NCBI GenBank assembly: GCA_963759115.1
Contig: CAVWXT010000002.1
Location: 434,001-498,000, forward strand
Reading direction: 5' to 3'
Length of the DNA: 64,000 nt
From: CAVWXT01 sp963759115
Lineage (GTDB): Bacteria; Planctomycetota; Planctomycetia; Pirellulales; Thermoguttaceae
Shown: piece after piece, positions 23,066 through 31,881 of the stretch
Numbering within the stretch: position 1 is the first letter of the stretch
Layout: every line of letters begins with the position of its first letter
The notes under the pieces: generated by a model
Database searches by the model: none
What the model was told of the DNA's origin: nothing
What the model saw: the letters and a program-made list of their open reading frames with translations, nothing else
Position numbers and translations under genes: made by a program

Positions 23066-24122
23066 AGGACAACTATCCGCTACCAACGCACCGTGCCATC
23101 GGCCTCGCTTTCGCCTTCTTCTGTTGTGCCGCAACCGCCACGGCCGAGGAGAAGGACGCGGAAAAGTCGGCGGGCAAGCTGATCACGCCGGCGGCCGAGC
23201 GGTCGATCGACCGCGGGTTGAAATGGCTCGTCTCCCGGCAACACGACGACGGCGGTTTCGGCACCGGACCGGCCCGCGGCAACGTGGCGGTGGACGCGCT
23301 GGCGGGGATGGCCTTGATGTCCGGGGGCAGCACGCCCGGCCGCGGCCCTTACGGCGGCCAGACGAGCCGCTGCGTCGACTACCTTCTGGCCAACAGCCAG
23401 CCGAGCGGATTCATAGCGGGGCACGACCCCAGCCACGGTCCGATGTACGGCCACGGCTTTGCCACCATGTTCCTGGCCGAATGCTACGGCATGTCGCCTC
23501 GGCCCGAGCTGCGCGAAAAGCTCTCGAAGGCGATCACAATTATCGTCAACAGCCAGAACAAGGACGGCGGCTGGCGCTACGAGCCGATCCGGCGCGACGC
23601 CGACATCTCGGTCACGGTCTGCGAGATCATGGCCTTGCGGGCGGCGCGGAACGCCGGCCTGTTTGTGCCCAACGACGCCATTGACCGCGCGATCGACTAC
23701 GTCAAGCGCAGCCAGAACGCCGACGGCGGATTCATGTATCAGATCGAGGGGGGCCCAGAGCGCTTCCGCGCTCCGCCGCCGGCATCGTGGCTCTCTACAG
23801 CGCCGGCGTCTACCAAGGGCCGGAAGTGCAGAAGGGGCTCGATTACGTCATGCAATTCCTCCCCGCCGAAGGCGGCGCCCGACGCGAAAGCTACTACTAT
23901 TACGGCCACTACTATGCCGTGCAGGCCATGTGGCAGGCCGGCGGCCAGCGCTGGGCACGCTGGTACCCGGCCATTCGCGACGAACTGATCGGCCGGCAAC
24001 ACAATGACGGTTCCTGGCTGGCTTCGACCGGAGAGGAGTCCGCTGGCAATGAATACGCCACGGCGATGGCGTGCCTGGTGCTGCAGGTGCCCAACAACTA
24101 TTTGCCGATCTTTCAGAGGTGA
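23062..24122 (+). CDS. Secreted terpenoid-cyclase/prenyltransferase-like repeat protein
   Basis: ATG at 23062 overlaps the stop of DUF4175. A signal peptide (IGLAFAFFCCAATATA) is followed by alpha/alpha-toroid repeats of the squalene-cyclase/prenyltransferase type: IDRGLKWLVSRQHDDGGFG, VDYLLANSQPSGF, ITIIVNSQNKDGGWRYEP, IDYVKRSQNADGGFMYQ, IRDELIGRQHNDGSW, ending YATAMACLVLQVPNNYLPIF. Each repeat carries the QxxDGG(F/W) turn. No DXDD catalytic motif is seen, so it is probably a binding or scaffold protein, not a cyclase. Two extra bases near 23757-23780 break the frame before GIVALYSAG. About 350 residues. Confidence 0.75.
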
Positions 24123-24340
24123 CAGAGTGTTGCGGAAAAACAGATTGCACGCAAAGGCGCAAAGGCGCAAAGGCGGCCGGAAACACTCGTTCCCGCGCTC
24201 TGCGTGGGAATGCACCGTCGGCAACGCGCCGCGTCGCCCCGCTCGACCCAGAGCGTCGGGAAGAAGCTGGTTCCCACGCAGGGTATGGGAACCAGGACCC
24301 CATAGCGCTGCTCAAGTCTCGTGTCTTTGCGCTTGCGCCT
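24123..24340. repeat. Spacer packed with inverted repeats
   Basis: Three tandem GCAAAGGC words at 24149-24175 have their complement (CTTTGCGCTTGCGCC) at 24324-24341. Between them two copies of the TTCCCACGC/GCGTGGGAA palindrome lie at 24189-24211 and 24269-24293; a third copy is at 12491-12515. No gene is seen apart from the possible upstream end of the next one. Confidence 0.6.
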
Positions 24341-25627
24341 TTGCGTGCGGCACTTCTCCTCGGCATATGTGCATTTCTCGTATCGGTGGCTCGGGCCGAC
24401 TCGCCGCTGGCCGTGCCGGCCGCCAGCGAGCCGTTCCGCGCGGAACTGACGGCCATTGACGCCAAGTGGCAACTCACGTTTGCGAGCGGGCCGAAGCGGC
24501 GAACCCTGTCGGCGGCCGATCTGGTTTGCTGGGGCGAGTGTGCCGAGCAGGGCAGGGGAGGGGCGCTCGTGCTGGCCGACGGCGGTCTGCTGGCGGCCGA
24601 AGTCGTTGCCGCCGACAAGGAACGGCTCAGCGCCAACTCCGAACTGTTCGGAACGCTGAAGCTCCCGCTGGAATCGCTCGCGGGGATCGTCTACCACGGG
24701 CCATCGAGCCGGCCGGATCGCGACAGGCTGCTGGACCGCATCGCCGGGGCAGGCAACGGTTCACTCTCCCCTCTCCCTTTGGGAGAGGGGCCGGGGGTGA
24801 GGGCAGTCGCCGACTCAGACCGTCTCTTGCTGGATAACGGCGACGAACTCCACGGACTCATCACCGGCATCGCCAACGACTCGGTGACGATCGACACCGA
24901 CGTAGGCCCGGTGCCGGTCGCTGCCAGCCGCGTAACGGCGATCATTTTCAATCCGGCTCTGCGGTCTCCCAATGTAAAGCCGCGACCGGCGGTCGCGCCG
25001 TCAGTCGTTGAGAGCGGGCCGCCGTTGGTGTGGGCCGGTTTCCGCGACGGCAGCCGTCTGCTGGCCACGAAGATGCTCTTGGAAGGCCCGTCGCTTACGA
25101 TCACGGCCGCCGGACAGTCGTTTGCCGCCGCAGCCCGCGATCTCGTCTTCCTGCAACCGCTGGGCGGCCGGGTCACTTATCTTTCCGACCTCAAGCCGGC
25201 CGCCTACCGCCAAACGCCGTTTCTCGATCTGCCCTGGCCGTACCAGCCCGATCGCAACGTGACCGGCGGGCTGTTGCGTTGCGGGGGCCGGCTCTACTTG
25301 AAGGGTCTTGGCGTTCACAGCGCCGCCCGGCTGGAGTACGAAATCTCCCCTCGCCCTTTGGGAGAGGGGCCGGGGGTGAGGGCAAGACGCTTCGAAGCCG
25401 AGTTGGGCATCGACAACTCTGCGGCAGGGCAGGGGAGCGTTCAATTTCGCGTACTGGTCGATGGCCAGGAGAAGTTTGCCAGCCCCATCATTCGCGGCGG
25501 CAACCCGCCGGCGCCGGTTTCTGTTGAGGTTAACGGCGCGAAGAAACTCGAACTGGTGGTCGACTACGCCGATCGCGCCGACGTGTTGGATCATGCCGAT
25601 TGGCTCAATGCACGTTTGACGCAATAG
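24341..25627 (+). CDS. Secreted NPCBM-like protein carrying two translated palindromic repeats
   Basis: A signal peptide (LLLGICAFLVSVARAD) follows a TTG at 24341, the nearest possible start in frame; the frame is open further upstream but through repeat DNA. The C-terminal 150 residues (GGLLRCGGRLYLKGLGVHS, RRFEAELGIDNSAAGQGSVQF, FRVLVDGQEKF) match the NPCBM carbohydrate-binding fold. Unbroken for 1.3 kb. In two places the frame runs through copies of the same repeat, giving PLGEGPGVRA both times (near 24780 and 25360); the second splits the NPCBM domain between YEIS and RRFEAELG. Two copies of the GGGCAGGGG motif also lie inside. Likely binds cell-surface or substrate polysaccharide. Confidence 0.7.
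   Translation: MRAALLLGICAFLVSVARADSPLAVPAASEPFRAELTAIDAKWQLTFASGPKRRTLSAADLVCWGECAEQGRGGALVLADGGLLAAEVVAADKERLSANSELFGTLKLPLESLAGIVYHGPSSRPDRDRLLDRIAGAGNGSLSPLPLGEGPGVRAVADSDRLLLDNGDELHGLITGIANDSVTIDTDVGPVPVAASRVTAIIFNPALRSPNVKPRPAVAPSVVESGPPLVWAGFRDGSRLLATKMLLEGPSLTITAAGQSFAAAARDLVFLQPLGGRVTYLSDLKPAAYRQTPFLDLPWPYQPDRNVTGGLLRCGGRLYLKGLGVHSAARLEYEISPRPLGEGPGVRARRFEAELGIDNSAAGQGSVQFRVLVDGQEKFASPIIRGGNPPAPVSVEVNGAKKLELVVDYADRADVLDHADWLNARLTQ
24766..24804. repeat. CTCTCCC/GGGAGAGG palindromic repeat, coding
   Basis: CCTCTCCCTTTGGGAGAGGGG followed by CCGGGGGTGAGGGCA; the same sequence recurs at 25348-25383 in the same gene and in decayed form near 3808-3832. It is read in frame without a stop. 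Confidence 0.8.
25348..25383. repeat. Second CTCTCCC/GGGAGAGG palindromic repeat, coding
   Basis: CCCTTTGGGAGAGGGGCCGG followed by GGGTGAGGGCA, identical to the 24766 copy over about 30 bases. It lies within the NPCBM domain and is translated in the same frame as the first copy. Confidence 0.8.
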
Positions 25628-25642
25628 GAGGGAAGGAAGAGA

Positions 25643-25680
25643 GCTTACCGCAGAGGCGCGGAGGACGCAGAGAGGAAGGA
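25643..25680. repeat. CCGCAGAGG-type repeat, left of an inverted pair
   Basis: ACCGCAGAGGCGCGGAGGAC is matched in inverted orientation by GTCCTCCGCGCCCTCTGCGG at 26801-26820. The pair flanks the DUF1559 gene with nothing else between. Confidence 0.7.
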
Positions 25681-25688
25681 CCGTTGAC

Positions 25689-26737
25689 ATGCTATCCCGA
25701 TTGTACACGCTTTTGCTGATATTTGTTGTTGCTTGGTCGTCGTACGCCGTGCTTGGGACGGAGGGCTTCGGCGTCTGTATTATCGTTTTCACTCTGGCAC
25801 TATTCATCGCACGTTCATGGTCACTGGTACATTATGTTCTGCTGCTGTTGTGCGTGCTAATCCTCATCGCCCTCTTACTGCCCGCCGTTGCGCAGCCGGA
25901 ATGCTGCTCTCCGCGCAGTGCGCGAATAACTTGAAGCAAATCAGCGTCGCGTTGCACGCGTATGACAACCACTTTCACAGCTTCCCGCCGGTGTACGTCG
26001 CCGACAAGGGCGGCAAACCAATGCACAGTTGGCGAGTATTGATCCTGCCCTATCTTGGCCAGAAGGAGCTTTACGACCAATACGACTTTGAAGAACCGTG
26101 GAACGGCCCAAACAACAGGAAGTTGTCCCGCGCACGCCCTTCGGAATACGTTTGTCCGGCCGACGAGGGAGCGCATGCAGAAGGCGCAACCCAAACGAGT
26201 TATGCCGCTGTGGTAGGCTTGAACGCCGCATGGGGCAAAGAGCAACCTCGAACTCTTGGCGACGATCAACTTTGTGGACATGCCTCGACAACGGTAGTGT
26301 TGGCGGAGATCGCGAGCGACATTGACTGGATGGAACCCAGAGATATTTCGCTAGACGCACTTCAATCGAAAGTTCTTTCGCCTGGTGTCGTGACGGTTTC
26401 AAGCGAGCACGGATGCTATCGTCACGATTTGTTCTATGACTACGAATGCGACACACCGTACGTAGCCAATGTTGCAATGGCCGACGGCAGCACATACGCC
26501 GTCCCGGCGAATATTCTCTCGACCACGAAGCTCCCGGATCTGCTCAAAATTGGTGGATTCAAGAAAGACGAGATCGAATACTCGGACACTAATCGCGAAC
26601 CACAGTTTCGAGCAAGCCTTCGATGGCGAACGTGTTTTGCCGCGGTGGTTTGGCTCGTTTCGGTGGGACTGCTGCTGTGTCAGGCAGTGCGAAGCAGAAA
26701 GACTGCGCAGAAGTGTGCCGGACAAAGCGACCGTTAA
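25689..26737 (+). CDS. DUF1559 family protein
   Basis: N-terminal hydrophobic stretch of over 50 residues (LLLIFVVAWSSYAV, VLLLLCVLILIALLLPAVA) then the DUF1559 core QCANNLKQISVALHAYDN, FPPVYVADKGGKPMHSWRV, LILPYLGQKELYDQYD and MADGSTYAVPANI. The C-terminus has another membrane helix (FAAVVWLVSVGLLLCQ), unusual for the family. The two halves are joined by two one-base corrections between 25898 and 25922. DUF1559 proteins resemble type II pseudopilins and are hugely expanded in planctomycetes; the role is unknown. Flanked by an inverted repeat pair. Confidence 0.75.
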
Positions 26738-26832
26738 CAGTTCCCCGTGGCGAACAAGTTCGCCGGCTAAACAAAATCGGTTCTGTCACTTTTTCTCGGC
26801 GTCCTCCGCGCCCTCTGCGGTGAGCTTTCTCT

Positions 26833-28038
26833 CTACGCCCCAAACTTCGCCAACCTCTCCGCATGTGCCATCGCCAGCGGCATGAGTTGAACGGCCGAGA
26901 ACTGGCCCAGGCCGCCGCGCAACGCCTGCTTCTCGTTGAATGCCGTCAATCCGTCGGGCCGGCAGGTTTCCGAAACCAACAGCGTCGGCACGGAATGCCA
27001 ACTGTGGCCCGACAGCCGGGCGGGCGTGCTGTGGTCGCCGGTCACGATCAGCACCATCGGCTTTAGCGCCACCACGCGGGGCACAATGGCGTCGAACTGC
27101 TCGATCATCCGCACCTTCTCCACGAAGTTGCCGTCCTCGCCCCGGCTGTCGGTGTACTTGAAGTGGACGAAGAAGAAATCGTAGTCGTGCCACGCCTTCT
27201 CCAGCACGTCGATCTCCTCGGCCAACGTGCCGGGCGTGCCGACCACTTCCATGCCGACCAGTTGGGCCAGGCCCTTGTACATCGGATAGACGGCGATGGC
27301 GGCGGCCTTCAGCCCGTACACCTCCTCGTAGCTGGGGATGGCCGGGGCGGCCGCGAAGCCACGCATCGTCAGTCCGTTGGCCTTCGGCTGGCCGGCCAGC
27401 AGCTTTTGGGCCTGAACGACGAACTGCCGGGCCACCTCGGCCGTGCGCTGGCTGCCCGCATCGTGGGCGACCGGATCGAGAGGCAATAGGCCCGTCTGCT
27501 GCGGATCGGTGTCGGCCACGTTGCCGCCGAGCCCCTCGCCGCGGAAGATCACCACGAAGCGGTGCTCCTTGACCGGCTCGACGAACACCTCGACGCCGGG
27601 AATCTTCACCTGGCGGAGCTTGATGGCCAGCGGGGCGCTCTCTTCGCTGGGGATCCGCCCGGCGCGGCGGTCGGAGATCTTGCCGGCCGCGTCAAGGGTG
27701 CAGAAGTTGCAGCGGACGGCCACGTCCTTCGGCCCGAGCTTGAAGCCCACGCCGGTGGCCTCCAGGGCGCCGCGGCCGATCAGGTATTTGACCGGATCGT
27801 AGCCGAACAGGCCCAAGTGGCCCGGCCCGCTGCCGGGCGTAATGCCCGGGGCGATGGGATTCATGCTGCCCTGGACGCCGTGTTTTGCCAGGGCATCCAA
27901 ATTGGGGGTCTTGGCGGCCTCCAGTTCCGTTGGCCCATCGAGTTCGACCGGCAGTCCGCCCAGCCCGTCGGCCACCAGCATGACGATTTTCGACTTGTTG
28001 GCGACTTTCAGTTGGCGGACCAGTTGTTGAATATCCAT
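26833..28038 (-). CDS. apgM: 2,3-bisphosphoglycerate-independent phosphoglycerate mutase (archaeal type)
   Basis: Interconverts 3- and 2-phosphoglycerate in glycolysis. The 401-residue protein shows the alkaline-phosphatase-superfamily metal sites: MLVADGLGGLPV at the N-terminus, a HLGLFGYDP segment, and VTGDHSTPARLSGHSWHSVP near the C-terminus, which carries the second metal-binding histidines. The nucleophile is in PGSGPGHLGL. Length and order fit the archaeal ApgM branch that is common in planctomycetes. No frame break. A phosphoglucose isomerase gene lies 1.6 kb away beyond the IS. Confidence 0.9.
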   Translation of the reverse strand: MDIQQLVRQLKVANKSKIVMLVADGLGGLPVELDGPTELEAAKTPNLDALAKHGVQGSMNPIAPGITPGSGPGHLGLFGYDPVKYLIGRGALEATGVGFKLGPKDVAVRCNFCTLDAAGKISDRRAGRIPSEESAPLAIKLRQVKIPGVEVFVEPVKEHRFVVIFRGEGLGGNVADTDPQQTGLLPLDPVAHDAGSQRTAEVARQFVVQAQKLLAGQPKANGLTMRGFAAAPAIPSYEEVYGLKAAAIAVYPMYKGLAQLVGMEVVGTPGTLAEEIDVLEKAWHDYDFFFVHFKYTDSRGEDGNFVEKVRMIEQFDAIVPRVVALKPMVLIVTGDHSTPARLSGHSWHSVPTLLVSETCRPDGLTAFNEKQALRGGLGQFSAVQLMPLAMAHAERLAKFGA

Positions 28039-28189
28039 GTTCAGGCTCCTTTATTTTCCAGTGGGGGTCGGTAGAATGTCACGGTAACAAATGGCGGAAG
28101 ATGGCGAAAGGGGAGGGAAGATGAATGCCGAATGACGAAATTCAAATGACGAAGGAATGACGAATGACGAAATTCAAACAACGAAGGTA

Positions 28190-29536
28190 AGGACCGGCGA
28201 ATCAATAGGTGTCGGAGTTTTGTGGCATATCTGATAGACTGGGGGCTAGTGTATGGAGTTTCTCATGGTCCTTTTGAATGGAGCCAAGGATGGCCTTCGT
28301 ATTTCAGTTGCAGTACGATCCGGAAGTGGTGGAACAGGTTCGGGCCTTTTATCAAACGTTGTCCGAGAAAGATGGACGACGGTATGCTGCCGTCGAGGCT
28401 CGGCGGCTGGGGCATGGCGGGATCGAGTATGTGGCCGAGGTGTTCGGATGCTCGCAGCGAACCATTGAACGCGGACTGGCCGAGTTGGACGAGTTGCCAC
28501 ACGATCCGGCAGCGGGACGAGTGCGACGAATTGGCGGCGGGCGAAAAAAAAATGGTCGAGACCCAGCCCGAACTTGTGGAGAACTTGAAGTCGGTGCTGG
28601 AAGTCCGCACAGCGGGCAATCCCGATGACGCCGGCGTGCTGTGGACGGACCTCTCGTCGCGGCAACTCGCGGACACCGTGACGGACATGGGAACTCCCGT
28701 CAGTCCACCGGTCGTGCGAGACTGGATGAAAGAGCAGAAGTTGGGGCGACACAAGATCGCCAAGGTTTTGGCAGGCGGACACAGCCCTGATCGGGATGCC
28801 CAGTTCCTCCGCATCGCCGAACTGAAGGCCAAGTACTTGGCGGCGGGCGACCCCGTGTTTTCCCTCGATACCAAGGCAAAAGAACATCTCGGGCAACTCT
28901 TTCGGGAGGGCCGCGTGTGGACCCAGCAGGCCTTCCGGGCGTTCGACCACGACTTTCCCAGTTGGGCTACCGGCGTCATTATTCCGCACGGCATCTACGA
29001 CCTCCTTCGCAATCGCGGCCATCTCAACATCGGCCTGAGCCACGACACGAGCCAATTCGCGTGCGACAGCTTCCGCTGGTACTGGAACCGTATCGGCCAA
29101 CGATGCTACCCGCACGCCAAGTCCATCCTCTTGTTGTGCGACTGTGGCGGAAGCAATTCGGCGGCTCAGTATCTTTTCAAACAGGACTTGCAACACCTCG
29201 TCAACGAATTGGGAGTAGAAATCCGAGTGGCCCACTACCCAAGCTATTGCTCGAAGTTCAACCCGATTGAACGCCGTTTCTTTCCCCATGTCGGTCGCGC
29301 CTGCCAAGGAATGCTGTTCGACACGCTCGACACCGTGGTCCGCCTGATGCGCAAAGCCTCGACCACCACCGGCCTGCAAACGACAGTCAATGTTATCCAC
29401 CGCATCTATGAAACCGGTCGCAAGGTCGCCGACAGCTTCAAAGCCGCCATGACCATTCTCTTTGACAACTTGCTGCCAAAATGGAACTACGTCGCCAAAC
29501 CCCAATAATCCCGACAGTTATTGATTCGCCGGTCCT
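28190..29536 (+). mobile_element. ISAzo13-family insertion sequence
   Basis: The ends form a near-perfect inverted repeat: GACCGGCGAATCAATA at 28192-28207 and its exact complement at 29519-29534, extended on both sides to about 26 bases with two mismatches. It carries one transposase gene. No clear target duplication is seen. It is inserted between apgM and pgi in a spacer whose two sides carry inverted copies of a GACGAAAT-rich repeat. Confidence 0.85.
28290..29508 (+). CDS. ISAzo13-family transposase, frame change at an A9 run
   Basis: The first part (MAFVFQLQYDPEVVEQVRAF, with an HTH in VAEVFGCSQRTIERGLAEL) ends at a run of nine A's at 28544-28552, where the frame must move by one to continue as MVETQPELVENLKSVLEV. 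The rest is the DDE domain of the ISAzo13 ('Rhodopirellula') type: FSLDTKAKEHLGQL, LLLCDCGGSNSAAQY, YPSYCSKFNPIERRFFPHV. A nine-A run is a classic slippage site in insertion sequences, so the shift may be programmed. About 405 residues. Confidence 0.85.
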
Positions 29537-29677
29537 AAGGATGAAACGCCCATGACGAAGCCACATCGGCCGCTCTGACATTTGGACTTTGGATTTCGTC
29601 ATTCCTTCGTCATTTGGATTTCGTCATTCGCCATTGTCGCTGCCCCTGACTCCTTACCTCTGACTCCCAACCCAGCC

Positions 29678-31087
29678 ATGAAACCCCTTGCCCCGATCAC
29701 GTACGACTATTCCGCGCTCGTGGCCCCGAAGGACATGCCGCCCTTTGTGCGGCAGACCGGCCTGGTCGACGCCGACCTGAAGTGGCTGGCCCCGCGGCTC
29801 AACGCGGCGCGGCAGGAACTGCTCGACAATCTGGCCCTGTACCAGCGCGGCGGGCCGGTGCCCGAGGAAATGCAGCCGCTCGACGCCGGCTTCTTCGATC
29901 TGCCCGAGCGGCTGATGGACGAAGATCGGCCGCTCTTGGATCGCATCATGGCCGCGGGCGACCGGCTGGCGAAGGAGGTGGATCGCGTCGTGGTGCTGGG
30001 CATCGGCGGCTCGTACATGGGCGCCCGGGCGCTCATGGAGTCCTGCTGCCATCCCTACCACAACGAGCTTTCGCGGCAGCGGCGGGGCGGCCGGCCGCGG
30101 ATCTACTTCGAGGGCAACAACCTCGACAACGACGCCGTGCAGGGCCTGCTGGATATGGTCGATGGCAGCGACAACTGGGGCATCATCGTCATCAGCAAGA
30201 GCGGCGGCACGCTGGAAACGGCCGTCGCCTTCCGCGTCTTCCTCGACTCGCTCCGCAAATCGTGCGGCGGCGACCAGCAAAAACTCCGCCGCCGCGTGAT
30301 TCCCATCACCGGCGAGTCGGGCAAGCTCCGCAAGTTGGCCGAAGCCCTGGGCTGCCAGGACGTCTTCCCCATTCCCGAGGGCGTGGGCGGACGCTTCTCG
30401 GTCTTGAGCGCCGTCGGGCTGCTGCCGGCGGCCGTGATGGGTCTGGACGTCCACCATCTCCTCGAAGGCGCGGCGGCCATCAACGAACGATTCCGCACTG
30501 CGCCGCCGCTGGAGAACCCCGTCTTGAGCTACGTGGGCATGACGCGACTGATGGAGACCCGCCGCGGGGCCACCATTCGCGTGCTCTCCACCTGGGGCAA
30601 GGGCCTGGAGGCCGTCGGACTCTGGTACGACCAACTCCTTTCCGAGAGCCTCGGCAAGAACGGCCAGGGGGCCACGCCGCTGACGGTCGTCAACACCCGC
30701 GATCTCCACTCCCGCGGCCAGCAGCACCAGGAAGGCCGCCGCGACAAGCTGATCACGAACCTCGTCGTCGAGAAAACGCACCGCGACTGGATCGCCATCG
30801 AGCCCTCGGAGTTCGATCAGGACCATCTCAACGCGCTTTCCGGCAAGACGCTGCCCGAGTTGCTCCAGGCGGCGATTGCCGGCACGAACAAGGCATACGC
30901 CGACGACCTGCGGCGGACGGCCACGATCACCTTGCCCCGGCTCGACGAGGGCTCGCTCGGGCAGTTGTTCCAGATGTTGATGTTGGCCACGGTGGTCGAG
31001 GGCCGGCTGGTGGGCATCAATCCCTTCGGCCAGCCGGGGGTGGAGGCGTATAAGAAGAACATGGCGGCGATATTGCGGAAACAATGA
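29678..31087 (+). CDS. pgi: Glucose-6-phosphate isomerase
   Basis: Interconverts glucose-6-phosphate and fructose-6-phosphate. ATG at 29678 is the first methionine after spacer repeat DNA. The SIS-domain signatures are VVVLGIGGSYMGARALME and IIVISKSGGTLETAVAFR, with the sugar-phosphate site VGGRFSVLSAVGLLPAA and the late ...QLFQMLMLATVVEGRLVG. 469 residues, no frame break across 1.4 kb. It overlaps the next start codon by four bases (ATGA), so it is co-transcribed with the aldolase. Confidence 0.93.
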   Translation: MKPLAPITYDYSALVAPKDMPPFVRQTGLVDADLKWLAPRLNAARQELLDNLALYQRGGPVPEEMQPLDAGFFDLPERLMDEDRPLLDRIMAAGDRLAKEVDRVVVLGIGGSYMGARALMESCCHPYHNELSRQRRGGRPRIYFEGNNLDNDAVQGLLDMVDGSDNWGIIVISKSGGTLETAVAFRVFLDSLRKSCGGDQQKLRRRVIPITGESGKLRKLAEALGCQDVFPIPEGVGGRFSVLSAVGLLPAAVMGLDVHHLLEGAAAINERFRTAPPLENPVLSYVGMTRLMETRRGATIRVLSTWGKGLEAVGLWYDQLLSESLGKNGQGATPLTVVNTRDLHSRGQQHQEGRRDKLITNLVVEKTHRDWIAIEPSEFDQDHLNALSGKTLPELLQAAIAGTNKAYADDLRRTATITLPRLDEGSLGQLFQMLMLATVVEGRLVGINPFGQPGVEAYKKNMAAILRKQ

Positions 31088-31881
31088 AGACCAACCCCGT
31101 CAAAGCGAAACTCCGTTCCGGCCAACCCACGTTCGGCACCTGGCTCTCGCTGGGCAATCTGCACGCCACGCGGGTGCTGGCCCGGAGCGGCTTCGATTGG
31201 CTCACCCTCGACATGGAACACGCGGCGATCGACTGGTCGCAGGCGGCCGTGATCTTTACCGCGGTGGCCGATGCCGGCTGCGTGCCGCTGTGCCGCGTGC
31301 CCGAGGGCGACCACTACTGCATCAAGCGGGCCTTGGACGCCGGCGCTTGGGGCATCGTCGCGCCGATGGTCGATACGGCCGAGCAGGGCAGGGGGGTCAT
31401 CGCCGCCGCCAAGTACCCGCCGCTGGGCAATCGCAGCGTCGGCGGCGGCATGCATGCCCTGAACTTCGCCGCCTCGGCCGGCGAATATTACGAGCGGGCC
31501 AACGACGAAATCCTCGTCGTCCTCCAGACCGAAAGCCCCGCCGGCGTGGAAAACGCCGAGGCCATCTACAGCCTGCCGGGCTGCGACGCCATCTTCATCG
31601 GCCCCAACGACCTCAGTTTCAACATGCGCACGCCGGAGGGGGGCAAACCGAGCGACGCGGAAGTGGAAGCCATGATCCAGCGTGTGATCGCGGTGGGTAA
31701 GAAAGTGGGCACGCCGACCGGCATCCACACGATGGACCCGCACGACGCCTTGCGTAGGGCAGGGCAGGGGATGCAGTTTCTGGCCATCGCCAGCGAGTTG
31801 CGGATGATGAACTTGAAGGCCCAGGAATACGTCAAGGTCTTTCGCGCGGAAGAGGGCGGCAAGGATTTGGCGAGGTATTGA
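31084..31881 (+). CDS. HpcH/HpaI-type 2-keto-3-deoxy acid aldolase
   Basis: Class II aldolase of the HpcH/HpaI/citrate-lyase fold: GTWLSLGNLHATRVLARSGF, WLTLDMEHAAIDW, the metal-binding LQTESPAGVENAEAI and FIGPNDLSFNM. 265 residues, ATG overlapping the pgi stop. It cleaves 2-keto-3-deoxy acids to pyruvate and an aldehyde; the precise substrate cannot be told. Two copies of the GGGCAGGGG motif lie in frame (31384 and 31760). At the first the chain reads EQGRGV where family members typically have EQAR. Confidence 0.85.
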   Translation: MKTNPVKAKLRSGQPTFGTWLSLGNLHATRVLARSGFDWLTLDMEHAAIDWSQAAVIFTAVADAGCVPLCRVPEGDHYCIKRALDAGAWGIVAPMVDTAEQGRGVIAAAKYPPLGNRSVGGGMHALNFAASAGEYYERANDEILVVLQTESPAGVENAEAIYSLPGCDAIFIGPNDLSFNMRTPEGGKPSDAEVEAMIQRVIAVGKKVGTPTGIHTMDPHDALRRAGQGMQFLAIASELRMMNLKAQEYVKVFRAEEGGKDLARY

